NCBI RefSeq assembly: GCF_000204055.1
Contig: NW_006768882.1
Coordinates: forward strand, 1 to 64,000
DNA from: Melampsora larici-populina 98AG31
Lineage: Eukaryota; Basidiomycota; Pucciniomycetes; Pucciniales; Melampsoraceae
DNA: 64,000 nucleotides
Direction of reading: 5' to 3'
The translations under genes and the position numbers were made by a program. Positions 33,999 through 45,413 of this stretch are shown here, piece after piece. The notes beneath the pieces are model-generated. The model did not search any database, was not told where the DNA came from, and saw nothing but the letters and a program-made list of their open reading frames with translations. The number at the start of each line of letters is the position of its first letter. Position 1 is the stretch's first letter.

Positions 33999-34049
33999 TT
34001 TTTTTTTATTTTGAAGATACAATAATATGATGGTTTCACTTTATATTTA
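33999..34049. repeat. Direct repeat of 31995-32048
   Basis: About 52 bases (TTTTATTTTGAAGATACAAT, then ATATGATGGTTTCAC) match 31995-32048 with two or three differences. The pair brackets the RRM gene. It could be the remains of a segmental duplication or a small repeat; no terminal structure is seen. Confidence 0.5.
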
Positions 34050-34142
34050 AATAGCTTTTGTAGTCAGACAAATTGAATTTGACAAAAGGGATAGAAAAAT
34101 ACAAAAAAAGAAGGAAAAAAAGGGTTTTAAATACAAGTTAAG

Positions 34143-36306
34143 TTAAGGAGGAGTAGGACCATTCCAATGATATTCACCTGGTTGAATCCAACCCGGAATA
34201 GGATTACCAAACCCCTTTAACCTTTCATCAATTCTACACCAAGGAGGTACAAATTGGATCTCTTTTGATTTAAAAAATCGATCTGTATCTGATTGATGAT
34301 ATCGTCTACATTTGGATGTAAAACCGTAAGGGAAAATATACCCTCTTTGACCTGATCTATACCTAGAAAATTTCAAGTGGGTTAGTATTGTGCCAAAGAT
34401 TGAGGGTAAGGGGGCTTACCGGTTTGATAAATTGATGATAATGTCTAGTTCTTTTAATCCTGTTAATTGTTTTCGAGCATATGATAAACAATTACTGGCT
34501 TTTCTTTGTAATTCAGTCTCATTTTGTAATGCGTTGTGAATTTTCTCATTGATTACCTTTTGTTGAAATGCAACAAAACAAAAGCAAAAAAGATGAAGTA
34601 AATTAGGAATCGGTTTCTGTTTATGAGATATGTATGCAAATTGGAAGTCGCAAGGATATTTGAAAAGGGAATGGATAAAGGAGAAATGTGTATTCACTTC
34701 TATTGAATCATAAAGTCCTAATTGGATTATATTTCCTTTCAAAAATGAATCATGTTCAGTTACCAAATTACTAGCAATCACACATCTTATACAAAATCAA
34801 AAAGAAACAAGAATCAAAATCAATTCTAACACCATAAAGAAGAATATAAAGAAATAGAGTATTGTTACTAACCCAGAAAGCATCACTTGGGCAAATTTCC
34901 TGATGGCTTTTTCTTCAATTGAACCATCAAAGATACATATCTTTGTAGAACGAATCGAATGAGCAAACGATCTTAAAATCTCTCTTTGATATGAATGTCT
35001 AGATGAATTCCAATTTAATGTTTTAGGTCTTGATTTTATAAAATGATTGAAGGGTTTAACAAATGGAGCTTCGTTTGGGAAAAAAACAAAATCTAAATCA
35101 GAATTGAGTTTTCTTGGGGGGGAGATCGGATTTAGAAAAGGAATAATGAATTTACGTGGTGAGATTAGTTTGGTTATGAATGTTTGGTGGTGTTTGATAG
35201 CTTCATTGATAGTTAATCTTATAGGATAATATCCTGCATCTACTTTCCCAATCAGCATTGCATTCGTGGTTTTTTCCTCCCAACGATCCTACACAACCCT
35301 CCCAAAATCCATACAATAGATGTCAGTTTGGATTCCTTGTAAGTCAAGCGCTGATGCTGTGGGGATGTACTTACGACTGGAAAGAAATCCCATTCGTTGG
35401 CTGTGTCTGGTACATGAGCTATTAATTGAAAAGCAAGATCTTTTCGATCGTTATACTTGAATTTCTTCATTTCTAGTATCCTTTCCACCGAATACATTTC
35501 AAGAGCTTCATGAGCATACCTTCAGAAAGACCAAAAAAATTGTCAACACAATCAACAATTTTTTTCAACCGCTCTCCCAATTCAAGCTAAGAAATTACTA
35601 ACCTGACCATAGTCACATTAGCATGTAAAAGATTGGCTTCCCAAAGACATTGATTGTTATTACAATCACCTGCTTTAACAAACAAAAGGGTACCACAACT
35701 TAAAGAATGAGTAGCTTGATCAAATTCATCTTGAATTTCAGGTGAACCTGAATGTAAAAAAACGATCGAAAAATAACCACAACCAAAGACTCGATTGATA
35801 TTAGATGACATTGTATCTGGCTGATAATACCCTTTATAACCTGGTCCCCAAAAATATGGTTCTATATTTGGGTGTCTATATTTTGCTGCTTCTAAATGAA
35901 CGCAATCCAAAGAAGTATATAAAGGCTTCGGGTTAGATTATGGATTGAAGTAAAGTATGGATAAAATTACCATATAATTCGTAAAGAAAGGTATCCATTC
36001 GAGTCACTGAATCTGATATCAGAACAGAATTACATCAGAATCGTCAAAATGAGAGTAAGATTGGAATGCTCAAAACGTACCTTGAACAGTACTCATGAAG
36101 AGAATTCGGATCGGAGGTTGACCATGATGATGAATTGGTTTATGAGGTTCAAATGGATCATCTTCCTCAAGTGTATCATTATACCAAGGTCCAAGAGTTT
36201 TCGATTTTGATGGAGGAAGAATTGTTTTTGATTGATAGTGGTATTCATAGTAGTAGTAGGATAGTGAGAGTATGATAGTTATAATTATATGGGTAGTGAT
36301 GGCCAT
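34143..36306 (-). CDS. CgeB-like glycosyltransferase family protein, eight exons
   Basis: Minus-strand exons: 36081..36306, 35971..36012, 35603..35891, 35375..35519, 34873..35288, 34698..34785, 34420..34556, 34143..34362. All introns are GT-AG and the total is 1,563 nt (520 residues) with no stop. The N-terminus (MAITTHIIITIILSLSYYYY) is a signal anchor or signal peptide, so the enzyme probably acts in the secretory pathway. The C-terminal half has the conserved core SIRSTKICIFDGSIEEKAIRKFAQVMLSG, then CVIASNLVTEHDSF, and RYRSGQRGYIFPYGF, as in fungal proteins related to the CgeB/Glyco_trans_1 group. Donor and acceptor sugars are not predictable. The exact fit of eight exons argues for a functional host gene. 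Confidence 0.75.
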
Positions 36307-37240
36307 CTTGAATTTTGGTTGTTTGTTAGTTACGTTTCTTTTTGTCGTCAGGACTCTGTCTTTTTATATATGATTTGAAATTAGTTGGAGTGAGACATTT
36401 TGAGGTTGAGTCTGGTCCTAGATCTCACTTTGTTCATCTTCACGTTGTTGTCTGATGAACACTTTCACGAGTTCACATCAGTGTTACACGAGAGACCAAA
36501 GGGATGAAGAATAATTGGAAAGAGTTATCTAAACAAATCAAGAGATCGAAAAAAGGGATCCATGAACTGCAATCTAGAAAATGATCCCGTTTTGAAGGTT
36601 GATGGGTTCGTGACCATCACTTTTCAATCAAAGAAAATCCTGTGAGTAAAAGTGAACAGTTGGTTTACATTTTTCCAAGCCATGAAATCATTTCAAACTC
36701 CAGGAGAATTTGAACAAGGGTAAATGATTTAACCACATGATCAACTCATTTTTTCTGCTTGATGGTTCCAAATTCTCTTGCCTGAGGCTCAGTAAAAGTT
36801 CCCTTAATCAAGTTTCTTTTGGTGAACCAATGATAAAATCAGTTGGAGAATATGCCATAAAACTTGCTGCAATAACTAGGCATTCCAAGTTTAACCCATG
36901 CTTTACCGATTTTTTTCCGTTCCTTTCAAGTAATGGACTTTGAAGTAGCCTTCAGGCTTGAGAAAAATTCTCATCCATCTTTTAATCCTATCAAAGTAGT
37001 CTTGCGGGAGGGACTTGGATAACTTGCATCCAACTAAACACACATGAAACAAAAACACACAAACATGTCAAGAAAATGATGTCTTTCCTTCTCATATTGT
37101 AACCTGAATCCTACGCACATCAATAGATTTGGTATACCCATGAAGCAACATCAGAGATTTGGGATTAAATGTACTCTAACGATGCCGAGAAGGAGAGTCA
37201 TACGATTGAATACCCGAAACCCAAAAAAATTAGCGTCGAG
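36307..37240. other. Gene-free upstream region
   Basis: Promoter side of the glycosyltransferase gene (minus) up to the tRNA. No conserved coding sequence, long repeat or hairpin is seen. Confidence 0.4.
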
Positions 37241-37329
37241 GTCTCCATAGCTCAGTGGTTTAGAGCGGCCGCCTGCAGTGTATGCAGCTGCATAGCGGCA
37301 GGTCACGTGTTCAAATCACGTTGGGGACT
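37241..37329 (+). tRNA. tRNA-Cys (GCA) with a 15-nt intron
   Basis: Acceptor arms GTCTCCA (37241-37247) and TGGGGAC (37322-37328) pair. The D arm is GCTC...GAGC, the anticodon stem GCCGC/GCGGC, and the T arm ACGTG TTCAAAT CACGT. The anticodon loop is C-T-GCA-G with a 15-nt intron (37279-37293) one base after the anticodon, the normal place. The discriminator base is T, typical of tRNA-Cys. Box B text GGTTCAAAT is slightly divergent (GTGTTCAAATC). Confidence 0.85.
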
Positions 37330-37772
37330 GATGGTGGGCGATGTCTTGAACACATGACCTGCTATTTTTTTTCTTGCTCCATCACTCTGTCCTCTCCGTC
37401 ATGCTTTTTCTCAACATCAAACCAGTTGGCTAGTCAGATTTCTGCGGGTGAGTATAGTCTACTGTCTCAATATAAATTGTAAGCCAAAGTCGTCTTCCAA
37501 AAGGTTGGAAATCTCTCTCTTAGTGGTTGCATAGACTCGGATCAGATTGGAACTGGATCACATCGGGTGACAATAGTAAAAGGTGAAAGTGGAGCAATTT
37601 GATTGCAGATGAACGCTGGGTCACAAGTCAGCAATGGCATACTCAGTCTTTTAAGAATATGCTAAGCAATACTCATTCTATTCTATAACTAAATGATAGT
37701 TTGAATGAGTTACCAAAAATTGACCAAAAGACAAAAATAGAGTGATATGTGACATAATTACTTTAAACTTTA
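37330..37772. other. Short gene-free stretch before the MULE; ends in TSD
   Basis: A T-rich run directly after the tRNA (37361-37371) is a likely RNA polymerase III terminator. The remainder is the original 3' flank of BMT2, now about 10.8 kb from that gene. It ends in TAAACTTTA (37764-37772), the left copy of the MULE target duplication. Confidence 0.55.
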
Positions 37773-38231
37773 GGATCCCACTATTTTGAGCCCGCGGGTA
37801 AAAGTCCGCAGCCCGGAGGCGGGTCCGGACACCGGGCACACAGAAGAATGACTCCCCCCAAAAAAAAGGGCTACACCTGGGGCGCTTCAACTCAAAGTTG
37901 ATAAATGTTTTTTTTCTCTTTCTTGATTGAAGCCGACTTTTTCAAAAATCCAATTGTCATTTGTTCTCTCTCTCTTGTTGTTCACCAATGCATTTTAAAG
38001 GGCATACACATAAATTCATAAATTGCACATGCACAGAAGCATAAAATAGAAGGAGCGAACATACATAGCATAGCATAATAGCATACAATACACCCGAACC
38101 AACAGGAGTAGAATTGAGATTACAAATGATAATGCGCCAAACGATGGTAGAGAAAGAAGTACAAGAGAAAGAAAGATAAAAAACCTGCCAAACAAGGGTG
38201 GTGAAAACAAGATTACACAGGCTACTACAGA

Positions 38232-38867
38232 TCATTCATCAAGGTTGCGTCGATTTTGCCACAAGTCCATCTGAGATTGATATTGCTTAATGCATTGAGG
38301 CATTTGCAAGGTCTCAATAACTTCTGAGAGGGGGCAGTATAATGGTGGGAAAGGAATTGATTGTGACCCGCAGCCCAAACCGACAAAGTGATTGGCATTC
38401 ACGAATGCAAGGACTATTGGGTTTTTATCGTTCGGCTGTGTGCAATAAGGTAAAAAACTGTAGCAGTTGCTTTTGAGACAATCAAAAACAACCAAAGGGA
38501 AGTCATAGGCACTGGCAATGACATAGCCTAAATAAGGGATACACATCCAGAAGTCTTCAGAGCATGTTGGCCCCTGCGGTTGAAGCTGATTCAGGAGATT
38601 GGTTACGACTTCAGAGGCAAAGGTGTTCCCCAAACGGTGAGTCCGAGTGCGCATACTTGGAGTAGTGATAAGGGTTTCATGTGTGTCCTTGTTTGATATA
38701 AGCTCCTCAAGTAATTGTTGGTGAACTAAAACATAAGCATCATTGTGATATACGTTGATTGAATGAGCTATGGCAAGGTAACCACAATTCCCATATGGTG
38801 GTGGACTAAATACCGACTTGATGTAAGGAACTATGGTATTGGGTAGTTGTTTCAATACTTGTTGCAT
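38232..38867 (-). CDS. OTU-like cysteine protease domain protein of the MULE
   Basis: 211 residues, possibly an exon of a longer MULE protein. The OTU start box reads SPPPYGNCGYLAIA: the Cys (residue 28) and following pattern are kept but the usual DGNC aspartate is Tyr. FVNANHFVGLGCG supplies the second-half histidine. The middle (FWMCIPYLGYVIASAYDFPLVVFDC) fits the OTU core. OTU enzymes cleave ubiquitin-type links; what such a domain does for a transposon is unknown. The reading frame is open, unlike the transposase. It lies nearest the left end, separated from the transposase by LTR-A. Confidence 0.65.
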   Translation of the reverse strand: MQQVLKQLPNTIVPYIKSVFSPPPYGNCGYLAIAHSINVYHNDAYVLVHQQLLEELISNKDTHETLITTPSMRTRTHRLGNTFASEVVTNLLNQLQPQGPTCSEDFWMCIPYLGYVIASAYDFPLVVFDCLKSNCYSFLPYCTQPNDKNPIVLAFVNANHFVGLGCGSQSIPFPPLYCPLSEVIETLQMPQCIKQYQSQMDLWQNRRNLDE

Positions 38868-39429
38868 TCTTTTGCAATGTTTTTGATGTAGTAATGTGTG
38901 TGTCCGGTAAACTGTTAGATGATGCCAAAGATTCTGTCTCTACTGGAAAAACTGCAGAGCCAAAAGCCCAACTGTCTTCAAGTGTTGATCGTACCAGTGG
39001 GTCCTTTGGTTCTAAGTGGAGATTGGTGGAAATTAAGCAGAGACTGAGTTCTGGAATAAGGACCTGTTGTAGGTAAAAATCTTGGTTGAGAGGGGCTGCC
39101 TTTTACAACTGAGATGATTGTATGAAGTTTGATCTTTCAAGAAAATGGACTCTAGAGTTTGAATGATGATCTCATATGCTTGATATCCGTAACTGGGACA
39201 TTTGAACAGCAGTAAACATTAGTTATTACATTTTTTCCACAAAACATCAAATAAATGATAGCAGAAACAAAAGTCATACTGACTATCCGGGTTGCTCAAC
39301 CTCAACGTTGCCTAACTGACCAGCAAGGGTGAAAATGTGCCTGCCCTTGGTTTTCAGATTGCTCATAGCTTTGTTGAGGTAGGTGGAACCTTTGATTTTG
39401 TTGACAATTTTGCTCGAAATGGCTGTATG
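38868..39429. other. MULE interior between OTU gene and LTR-A
   Basis: No convincing conserved coding region. A minus-strand open stretch, about 39283-39429, ends at the LTR-A insertion point and may be residual MULE coding sequence (SKIVNKIKGSTYLNKAMSNL). Nothing else is supported. Confidence 0.3.
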
Positions 39430-40039
39430 TGTCAGCCCTGAGTACATACAGATGTACCCAAATGCTAACCTATGACATATAACCATCACCTAGAAATATA
39501 ATTACATGTACATACAGCCTATAATATATATGTAACATGTAAGAAAAACATATATGACCTCTAGTTACATATGCATATACCCAAGAAATGACATGTAGCA
39601 TTTAAAATTACATACAAAAACACTAGTAACATCTTGTAACTCAGTATCAAGAGTTAAAACAGGCTTATCTTATATGAAACACTTAATGATTACATAACAT
39701 AACATTAAGTGTACGTAATCATAAAAACATTAAAATATTAAAGGATCCCACTATTTAGAGCCCCCTCGGCTGATATCCGGAGCCCCCCGGGTTTTCACTA
39801 AAACCCGCGTGACCTGTTGATACCCCACTTTTTTAGCCTATATAACACATGTTCGGACCTCAAGGGCTCCTTGAGGGCTCCCTAATAGGGCACAAAATCA
39901 CAAATGAGCCCCTTTTGGATTGTCAATTGACGTATTTGGAGCCCCTTCATCATTGATGGGGCAACAAATATGATGAAAACAAATGCAAGGGCTCCCAAAT
40001 TGTTTGGCGCCCGGACCAACCCTTGCATGACGGACAACA

Positions 40040-40633
40040 TTGGCCCTTCAAGTGCCCAGCGATACACTTACATATAGAAGTTCTCATCTCTCCCTCACAC
40101 TTACAAACTCGATTCAAGATTTTCAATGTTCTCCTTCTAATCACATCAAGTTTCCACCACCACCACCCATTACCTTTTCACTCAATCAATTCGATCAATT
40201 GAATTATTCACCTGGACACTTCTACTACTACTGCTACTGCTACTACTACTACTACTACTACTAAAGTGATCACCATTTAATCTTAGCTAACACTCCCAAA
40301 AGTTTACTCAACCATACTTCTAACATTACTGACAGTTCAATTGAGAGTAGTAGTTGTTCTCATCTTCCTAGTCATGAACCTTCAATCAATTTCCCTTCTC
40401 CTTTTCATCATGAAGATCAAAAACAACCACATCGGGCTCCTTATAAAGATATGTGTTGTACGTATTGTCATGTCTTTGTTACCTCTAGAGGTGTCAAAGT
40501 TCACAAACAACGTTGTCTTCGTAAGAACGAAGCCAATGCTAGTCTTTTACAAGAATTGGCGGTTAATGACTTACAAGCTCATGCAATAGCTGACCAAGAG
40601 GTCAGTGATCTCAAAGTGCTCTGTTCAAAGTGA
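40040..40633 (+). pseudogene. Zinc-finger-like coding fragment inside the short MULE
   Basis: One frame with a single TAA at 40262-40264, directly after a (TAC)n-coded Tyr run. The 3' part reads CCTYCHVFVTSRGVKVHKQRC, a C2HC-like finger, followed by a helical stretch (ASLLQELAVNDLQAHAIADQEVSDL). The source gene was not recognised. Short MULEs with captured gene pieces are known as Pack-MULEs in plants; this could be such a case. Confidence 0.5.
40215..40264 (+). repeat. (TAC)n microsatellite with TGC interruptions
   Basis: About 16 triplets, mostly TAC with two TGC, encoding a Tyr/Cys run in the fragment above. Confidence 0.8.
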
Positions 40634-42535
40634 TCTCATTCTCAACTTGAACTTTGATCTCAATTGCAATCAGATGTATGAAAAATTGGTCAGAAACTTA
40701 TTCAACGAGCTTGAGTCGACCGGAAGGTGATCAAGAGAGCGAGGCTTGCTCAATGGTGACTATCTCAGCAATTCAATGTTTATTGATTAAGATCATGGGT
40801 GGGCACATGATGAGGATAGAGAAATGATGAGATTAAATAAATAAATGGAGCCCCTTGTGGAGCCCCTTCTTGGAAATGGGGCGCCTGATTTGTTTGTAGC
40901 CTTGGGTCCAACCTGAAAGAGGGCTTTGGATACTGTTCCAAGGGCTCTAAATAGTGGGGTCCATATTTAATACAAACCTAATATTGTAAACATTGTGTAT
41001 ATCACAATACTAGGTTTAAAAGCTAGAATATATAAACCAGAACCTGCTTCATCCCCAAAGGAGAAACCAAGTTTATACAGACCTATTTCTAAAGAACCAT
41101 CAAGAGTTCCAATAGAATAAAAATCAAGAGTATTACAAATAGTAATACTAGTGATTCATTCTATATTACCTTGATTATTCCTGACTAGATCCAAGTAAGT
41201 TATACACTTCCCTTCTGGATCCTCTACTTCCCCTAAGTAGTTTCTATACTAGGTTGGTGACCTCTGAGATAATAACCAAACAGGTTGGTGACCTCTAAGA
41301 GATAACCAAGATAGTGATCTTCATAATCACTCTTTATCCAATTACCAAGAAGGATATTGGAGAACATTGGGATCCTGTTCTCAGCCTTTACATTTAAGTA
41401 AATCAAATCTCTTCTTTAAGAGTCAACTGACTGTAGTCTGCCAGGGTTTGTACCAGCAGACTCTTAGTTGTTTATCTATTATCCACTCATCTCATCCCCT
41501 CTCACCTTTACTCTTACCTTCCTATCATCCTCCTCTCCTCTTGTAACTAATTATAATTTGAAATATAATACTGTTCTTTATACTTCACTACATACCTAGT
41601 CCCAATACTACCTTTTAGTGAGTGTAGCCTCCTCTAAAGGAGTCACTACTCTCACAGTATGAGACTTGATGCGACTACATTCATAAATCAAGGTGTAATC
41701 ATCAGTTACATGACCAAGTGTTATGCTAGATGATAGAAGATGATAGGTAACAAACCCTTCTAATCCAACAAAGTTGAGGGATGTTGGCCATCCCTTGCTG
41801 ATGCCAAGTAGAATGATGTCAGTTTTGGCAAAATGTAGCTGGCAAAAGTCCGCGGTCTGTGTGAACTGGACAAAATTTCAAGTGAAAAGTACAAGTTATA
41901 AAGTGAAAAGACAGTTGAAGTGGTTTAGGTGAAAAGACTTACTGGCAGAGACTTTGCTGCCACACGCCCAATTCCCTGGCGTATTTTGGGCATTGCCAAA
42001 AGGGTTGCTTTCATGGTGAGGAGCTTTGTTGACGGTTTAGTGGGAAGAGGATCATCACAAAAAGGGCATAATTCTTGAGAATCTTTGGATTCTTTGGAAT
42101 GTTCTTCAACGTCTGAATATGTACACTCTTGGTTATCTTATTCTGAAGCAGATAATCTTTTGTCTTTGTCTATATCTGATAATGAAAGAGGAACAAAATC
42201 AAAATCTTCCATGACATTAACCGATGAAGTGCTTGCAACTGCAGTGTCAGTTGTTGGTTGGGATTTGGAACTAGAAGACCCGCTGGTTGAAGGAACAGGG
42301 CCATTGGATTTGGCCAAATTGGCCCGGCAACGAGGACATGTTGTAATTCGGTGACCACCACCTGAGCAATAGCTACACTGGTTGATACAGGGCCTTTTGC
42401 TAGCCTCTGCCAATTCAACATTGGGTTTCCATCAGCTGGTATTGTTGGTGTTGGGTCCAGGTGCAGATCATTTCCCTTTGTCACCCCGTGGTTGGCCTCA
42501 AGTGTCGGATTTGAACTCCGTGTTGTGGTGATCAA

Positions 42536-44100
42536 TTCAAGGGATCAATCAAAAAATTTATTATTAGTAGTTTACCAGTTTACTAGAAAAGTTTAGCAGG
42601 GAAGAAAATTCAAAATGGAGGTTTTTGGATCAATTGAAGCTCTTATAGGCTTATGTATTGGTCATTGGGTTAACATTACATCATTTTATTTCACATTACT
42701 TATTAAGATCATTAGAGTTCATTCACAAATTTATTACAAAAAGAAAGAAAGAAAAACATAAGAAAAATTCGAAAATATAGGTATACAGGTTGGAAAATGG
42801 TTTTGAGGGTATTAATAATAAAGTTATGGGTATTATGAGGTTAGAATATGAAAGAACAACATTATATTATACTGTATCAATTTTAAACTTGAAGGTTGAT
42901 GAGAAGAAACAGAAGTTATTAGAGAAAAGGTACTTTTTCGAAGTTGGTAAACAGGGTGTATACGTGTAGTTTGCATATGTAATGGTGGTAATAGTGAAAT
43001 TTAAGGTTGCTAAGAGGATTTTCCGGGATTTTTAAGGTTATAGAGGATGATTTCATATTACATGAGCAAGAAAAAGAGAGTAGCAGCTGTGAAAATGAAG
43101 AAAACGGGTGAATTTTGTCAAAAATGAAGGTTTTCAGCTCATTACATATGTCAAATGACGTCAGATTAGGTTGGTAGATAGCTCATTCCACGCAGAAGAG
43201 TGGATTACATAATGTACAAACTTTGTATCAATAGTAGCAGAGGTTTATGTAAAAAGTTATAAGGCAAATAAGAAATTTGTCTGAATCTCAAATTTACAGT
43301 CCCAGGTCAACATGTAACACTAAAAACCTTAACTTCACAACTCAACATCTTGATCATCACTCATCAGAAATAGGTCATATGGGGGTGATAAATGATCACT
43401 AACACGAGGGCTACAAGATGCACTGTAGTAATCAAAAATTGGACCTCATCTGAAAAAATTTGTAATCTCAAAAATTTGGTTTTCAGCTAGTTCACAAGGA
43501 AAAAATCACCTGTATTCATCATAAGAAGTGCTGTACATCATATTATTGTGTCATTGATCACTTTTAGCTGTGAGAATTACATCATTTATTAGTAACAAAA
43601 TCATTACATTGCATCATCATAGGCTTTTTAGGGATTTCTGGGCGGATTTGATTGGTTTTGAGGCTGTTGACCATTGTAAAAGTTGGAGTACATTGTTATA
43701 TATACTTTGAGATGATTCTGGGACTGTTGTTCCCCTTTTTTCTTTATCATTTACGCAGTTATTATTTTGTTTAAACATCATAAACTTATTTTAATAGTAT
43801 CTGGTCACTTAAATCCGCCCTTTATTATAGCTATAAAGAGAAATTTACTTTAGTGTTGCAGTCAAAATGACTTACTGGGAATAATATCATAAAGATATTG
43901 CTTGTTTTCTTTAGTTATCATTTGGGAATAACACTATAGCAGTGTCAATAGTAATAAAAATTGTGATTTTTGAAGTTAAAATACGTGTGAAAGTTATATT
44001 TCTCTGGTGCCTTATCTGTACTCAATACAACAGCACCTTTTCCTGATTGTGTTGTTTTAGAAGAGCAGTCTCAGACAACTTCTACTAGTCATTATATTAG
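42536..44100. other. AT-rich 1.5-kb stretch inside the MULE, probably another insert
   Basis: It separates the SWIM block from the zinc knuckle, which normally follow each other closely, so it is probably inserted DNA. No reading frame, terminal repeat or target duplication could be identified with certainty. Confidence 0.35.
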
Positions 44101-44930
44101 TAGATTATCCTCTTCCAGCTCTGTATAACCCTTGTTGGGTTATAAGTTCTACAGCGTTTAGAATTGGCACAAGAGAGTAACAACTGGTTTCCAAAAGCGT
44201 AAGCTCACAGAAAAGCTTAGAAAGTGAGTGTTCATGCAGTTCAAGTAGATGATTGAATTTATTTTGGGCCGCGGCAAGCAGACCTTCATAGTTTCCCGGA
44301 GGTACATCCATAACAGGGTGCCATTGACTATGAATGACATCAGGTAACAGCAAGTCTTGATTGTCTCGTGATTGAGCCACAATGTGGGAACATGGGAGGC
44401 CCAAGCGCTTTGAAAAGTGTGAGTGCATGGAATTTGAAGGTATTCCGGAAGCAGGTCATGTTGAGTCTTTAATTTTTTGAGAGCAAAATAAGATACCACC
44501 CCGTTGAGATCCTTGAAGAACACAGGAAGATCCTGTAAGGTCTTTGTTGTTTCAATGGCTACTGAGATTGTGATTTTGCTCATTTGATGGTCTTCATTCA
44601 TATTGTTTGAAAGCTTTGAAGCAGGTCAAAAAGTTGTTGTTACAACCATCAAAAAATTGTTTTTCTTGGAAATTACCAAAATGAAGGGTTTTGGGCGCGA
44701 AGACATTGACAAATTTTTCACTTCAATAAATCCAAGTACTGTTCAAGTAATCAAAGACGTTATGAAGTCGGGCTACTTTGGTCACCGCTGCAAGATTGGG
44801 CTTGTAATCAGTCTGAGTTGAAGAACAAAGGTATTCCATAACTTCATAAACTCAGACCACTCAGAGTCTGAGAACTTATTCTTGCAATTTTTTGCTATGT
44901 TAAGGTTGATGTGCCAGATACACAATTATG

Positions 44931-45194
44931 GTACTCAAAGCTGTGCATAGTTTCATGTGCATAGTTTTCTTGGCCCAAATATACTTTTTTTCGCAACTAT
45001 ACACAACCTGGGCAAAGTATATTTTGGTTGACGGTTTAGCCACCAGCATCTGATCAACAAACGCAGATATACATATGGGGTCCTCAAAGCTATGTAGTTT
45101 TTTTGCCCAAATATACTTTTTTTTCCCCGCCAAAAAAAAACTATATCTGGGCAAAAAAAACTATACACACAAAACTATACACAGCTTTGAGTAC
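44931..45194. mobile_element. 264-bp MITE in MULE transposase
   Basis: Inverted ends GTACTCAAAGCTGTG(C/T)ATAG at both sides, extending about 60 bp with mismatches (ATAGTTT and GCCCA(A/G)ATATA words). A third partial copy of the end (TCCTCAAAGCTATGTAG) lies in the middle, so one MITE may sit within another. No coding capacity. It interrupts the frame between DSVHIF and HINLNIAKNC. Confidence 0.75.
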
Positions 45195-45413
45195 TGTAAA
45201 TATATGTACAGAGTCAGGGAAAATCGACGAAATGGCATTGAATAAGGCAGGTTCAGCATCTGTGGCAAATGTTTGTGGCAATGGAGTGGCGGCTGTGTCA
45301 TTCTCGTTTTGAAAGATAACTTCCTTCAACTTCGTCAAAGCCCATTTTTATTGTGCTTTCAATTTGCTGCTGAGGAAGCACATTGCCACGGTGAAAGACC
45401 TATTGGTGTTGGT

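Larger units (their letters stand above)
39743..40962. mobile_element. Short MULE-type element carrying a coding fragment
   Basis: Ends: GGATCCCACTATTTAGAGCC on the left; in reverse on the right GGACCCCACTATTTAGAGCC. These are near-identical to the ends of the 10.8-kb MULE. The flanks ATATTAAA and ATATTTAA look like an imperfect 8-9 bp duplication. LTR-B, which has no insert here, shows the empty site. The GAGCCCC word recurs inside both ends. There is no transposase, but a zinc-finger-like coding stretch is present. Confidence 0.8.
39430..41656. mobile_element. Solo LTR-A, split by a short MULE-type element
   Basis: It starts TGTCAGCCCTGAGTACATAC and ends CACTACTCTCACA, with GTATG duplicated on both sides (39425-39429 and 41657-41661). 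Without the 1,220-bp insert it is about 1.0 kb and aligns throughout with LTR-B at 45414-46401. No internal retrotransposon sequence is attached, so it is a solo LTR left by recombination. Confidence 0.85.

Noticed and set aside
42520..44078. Full-length LTR or MITE between the MULE SWIM block and zinc knuckle
   Set aside because: Several TG...CA candidates were tried on both strands; none had matching flanks or inverted ends.
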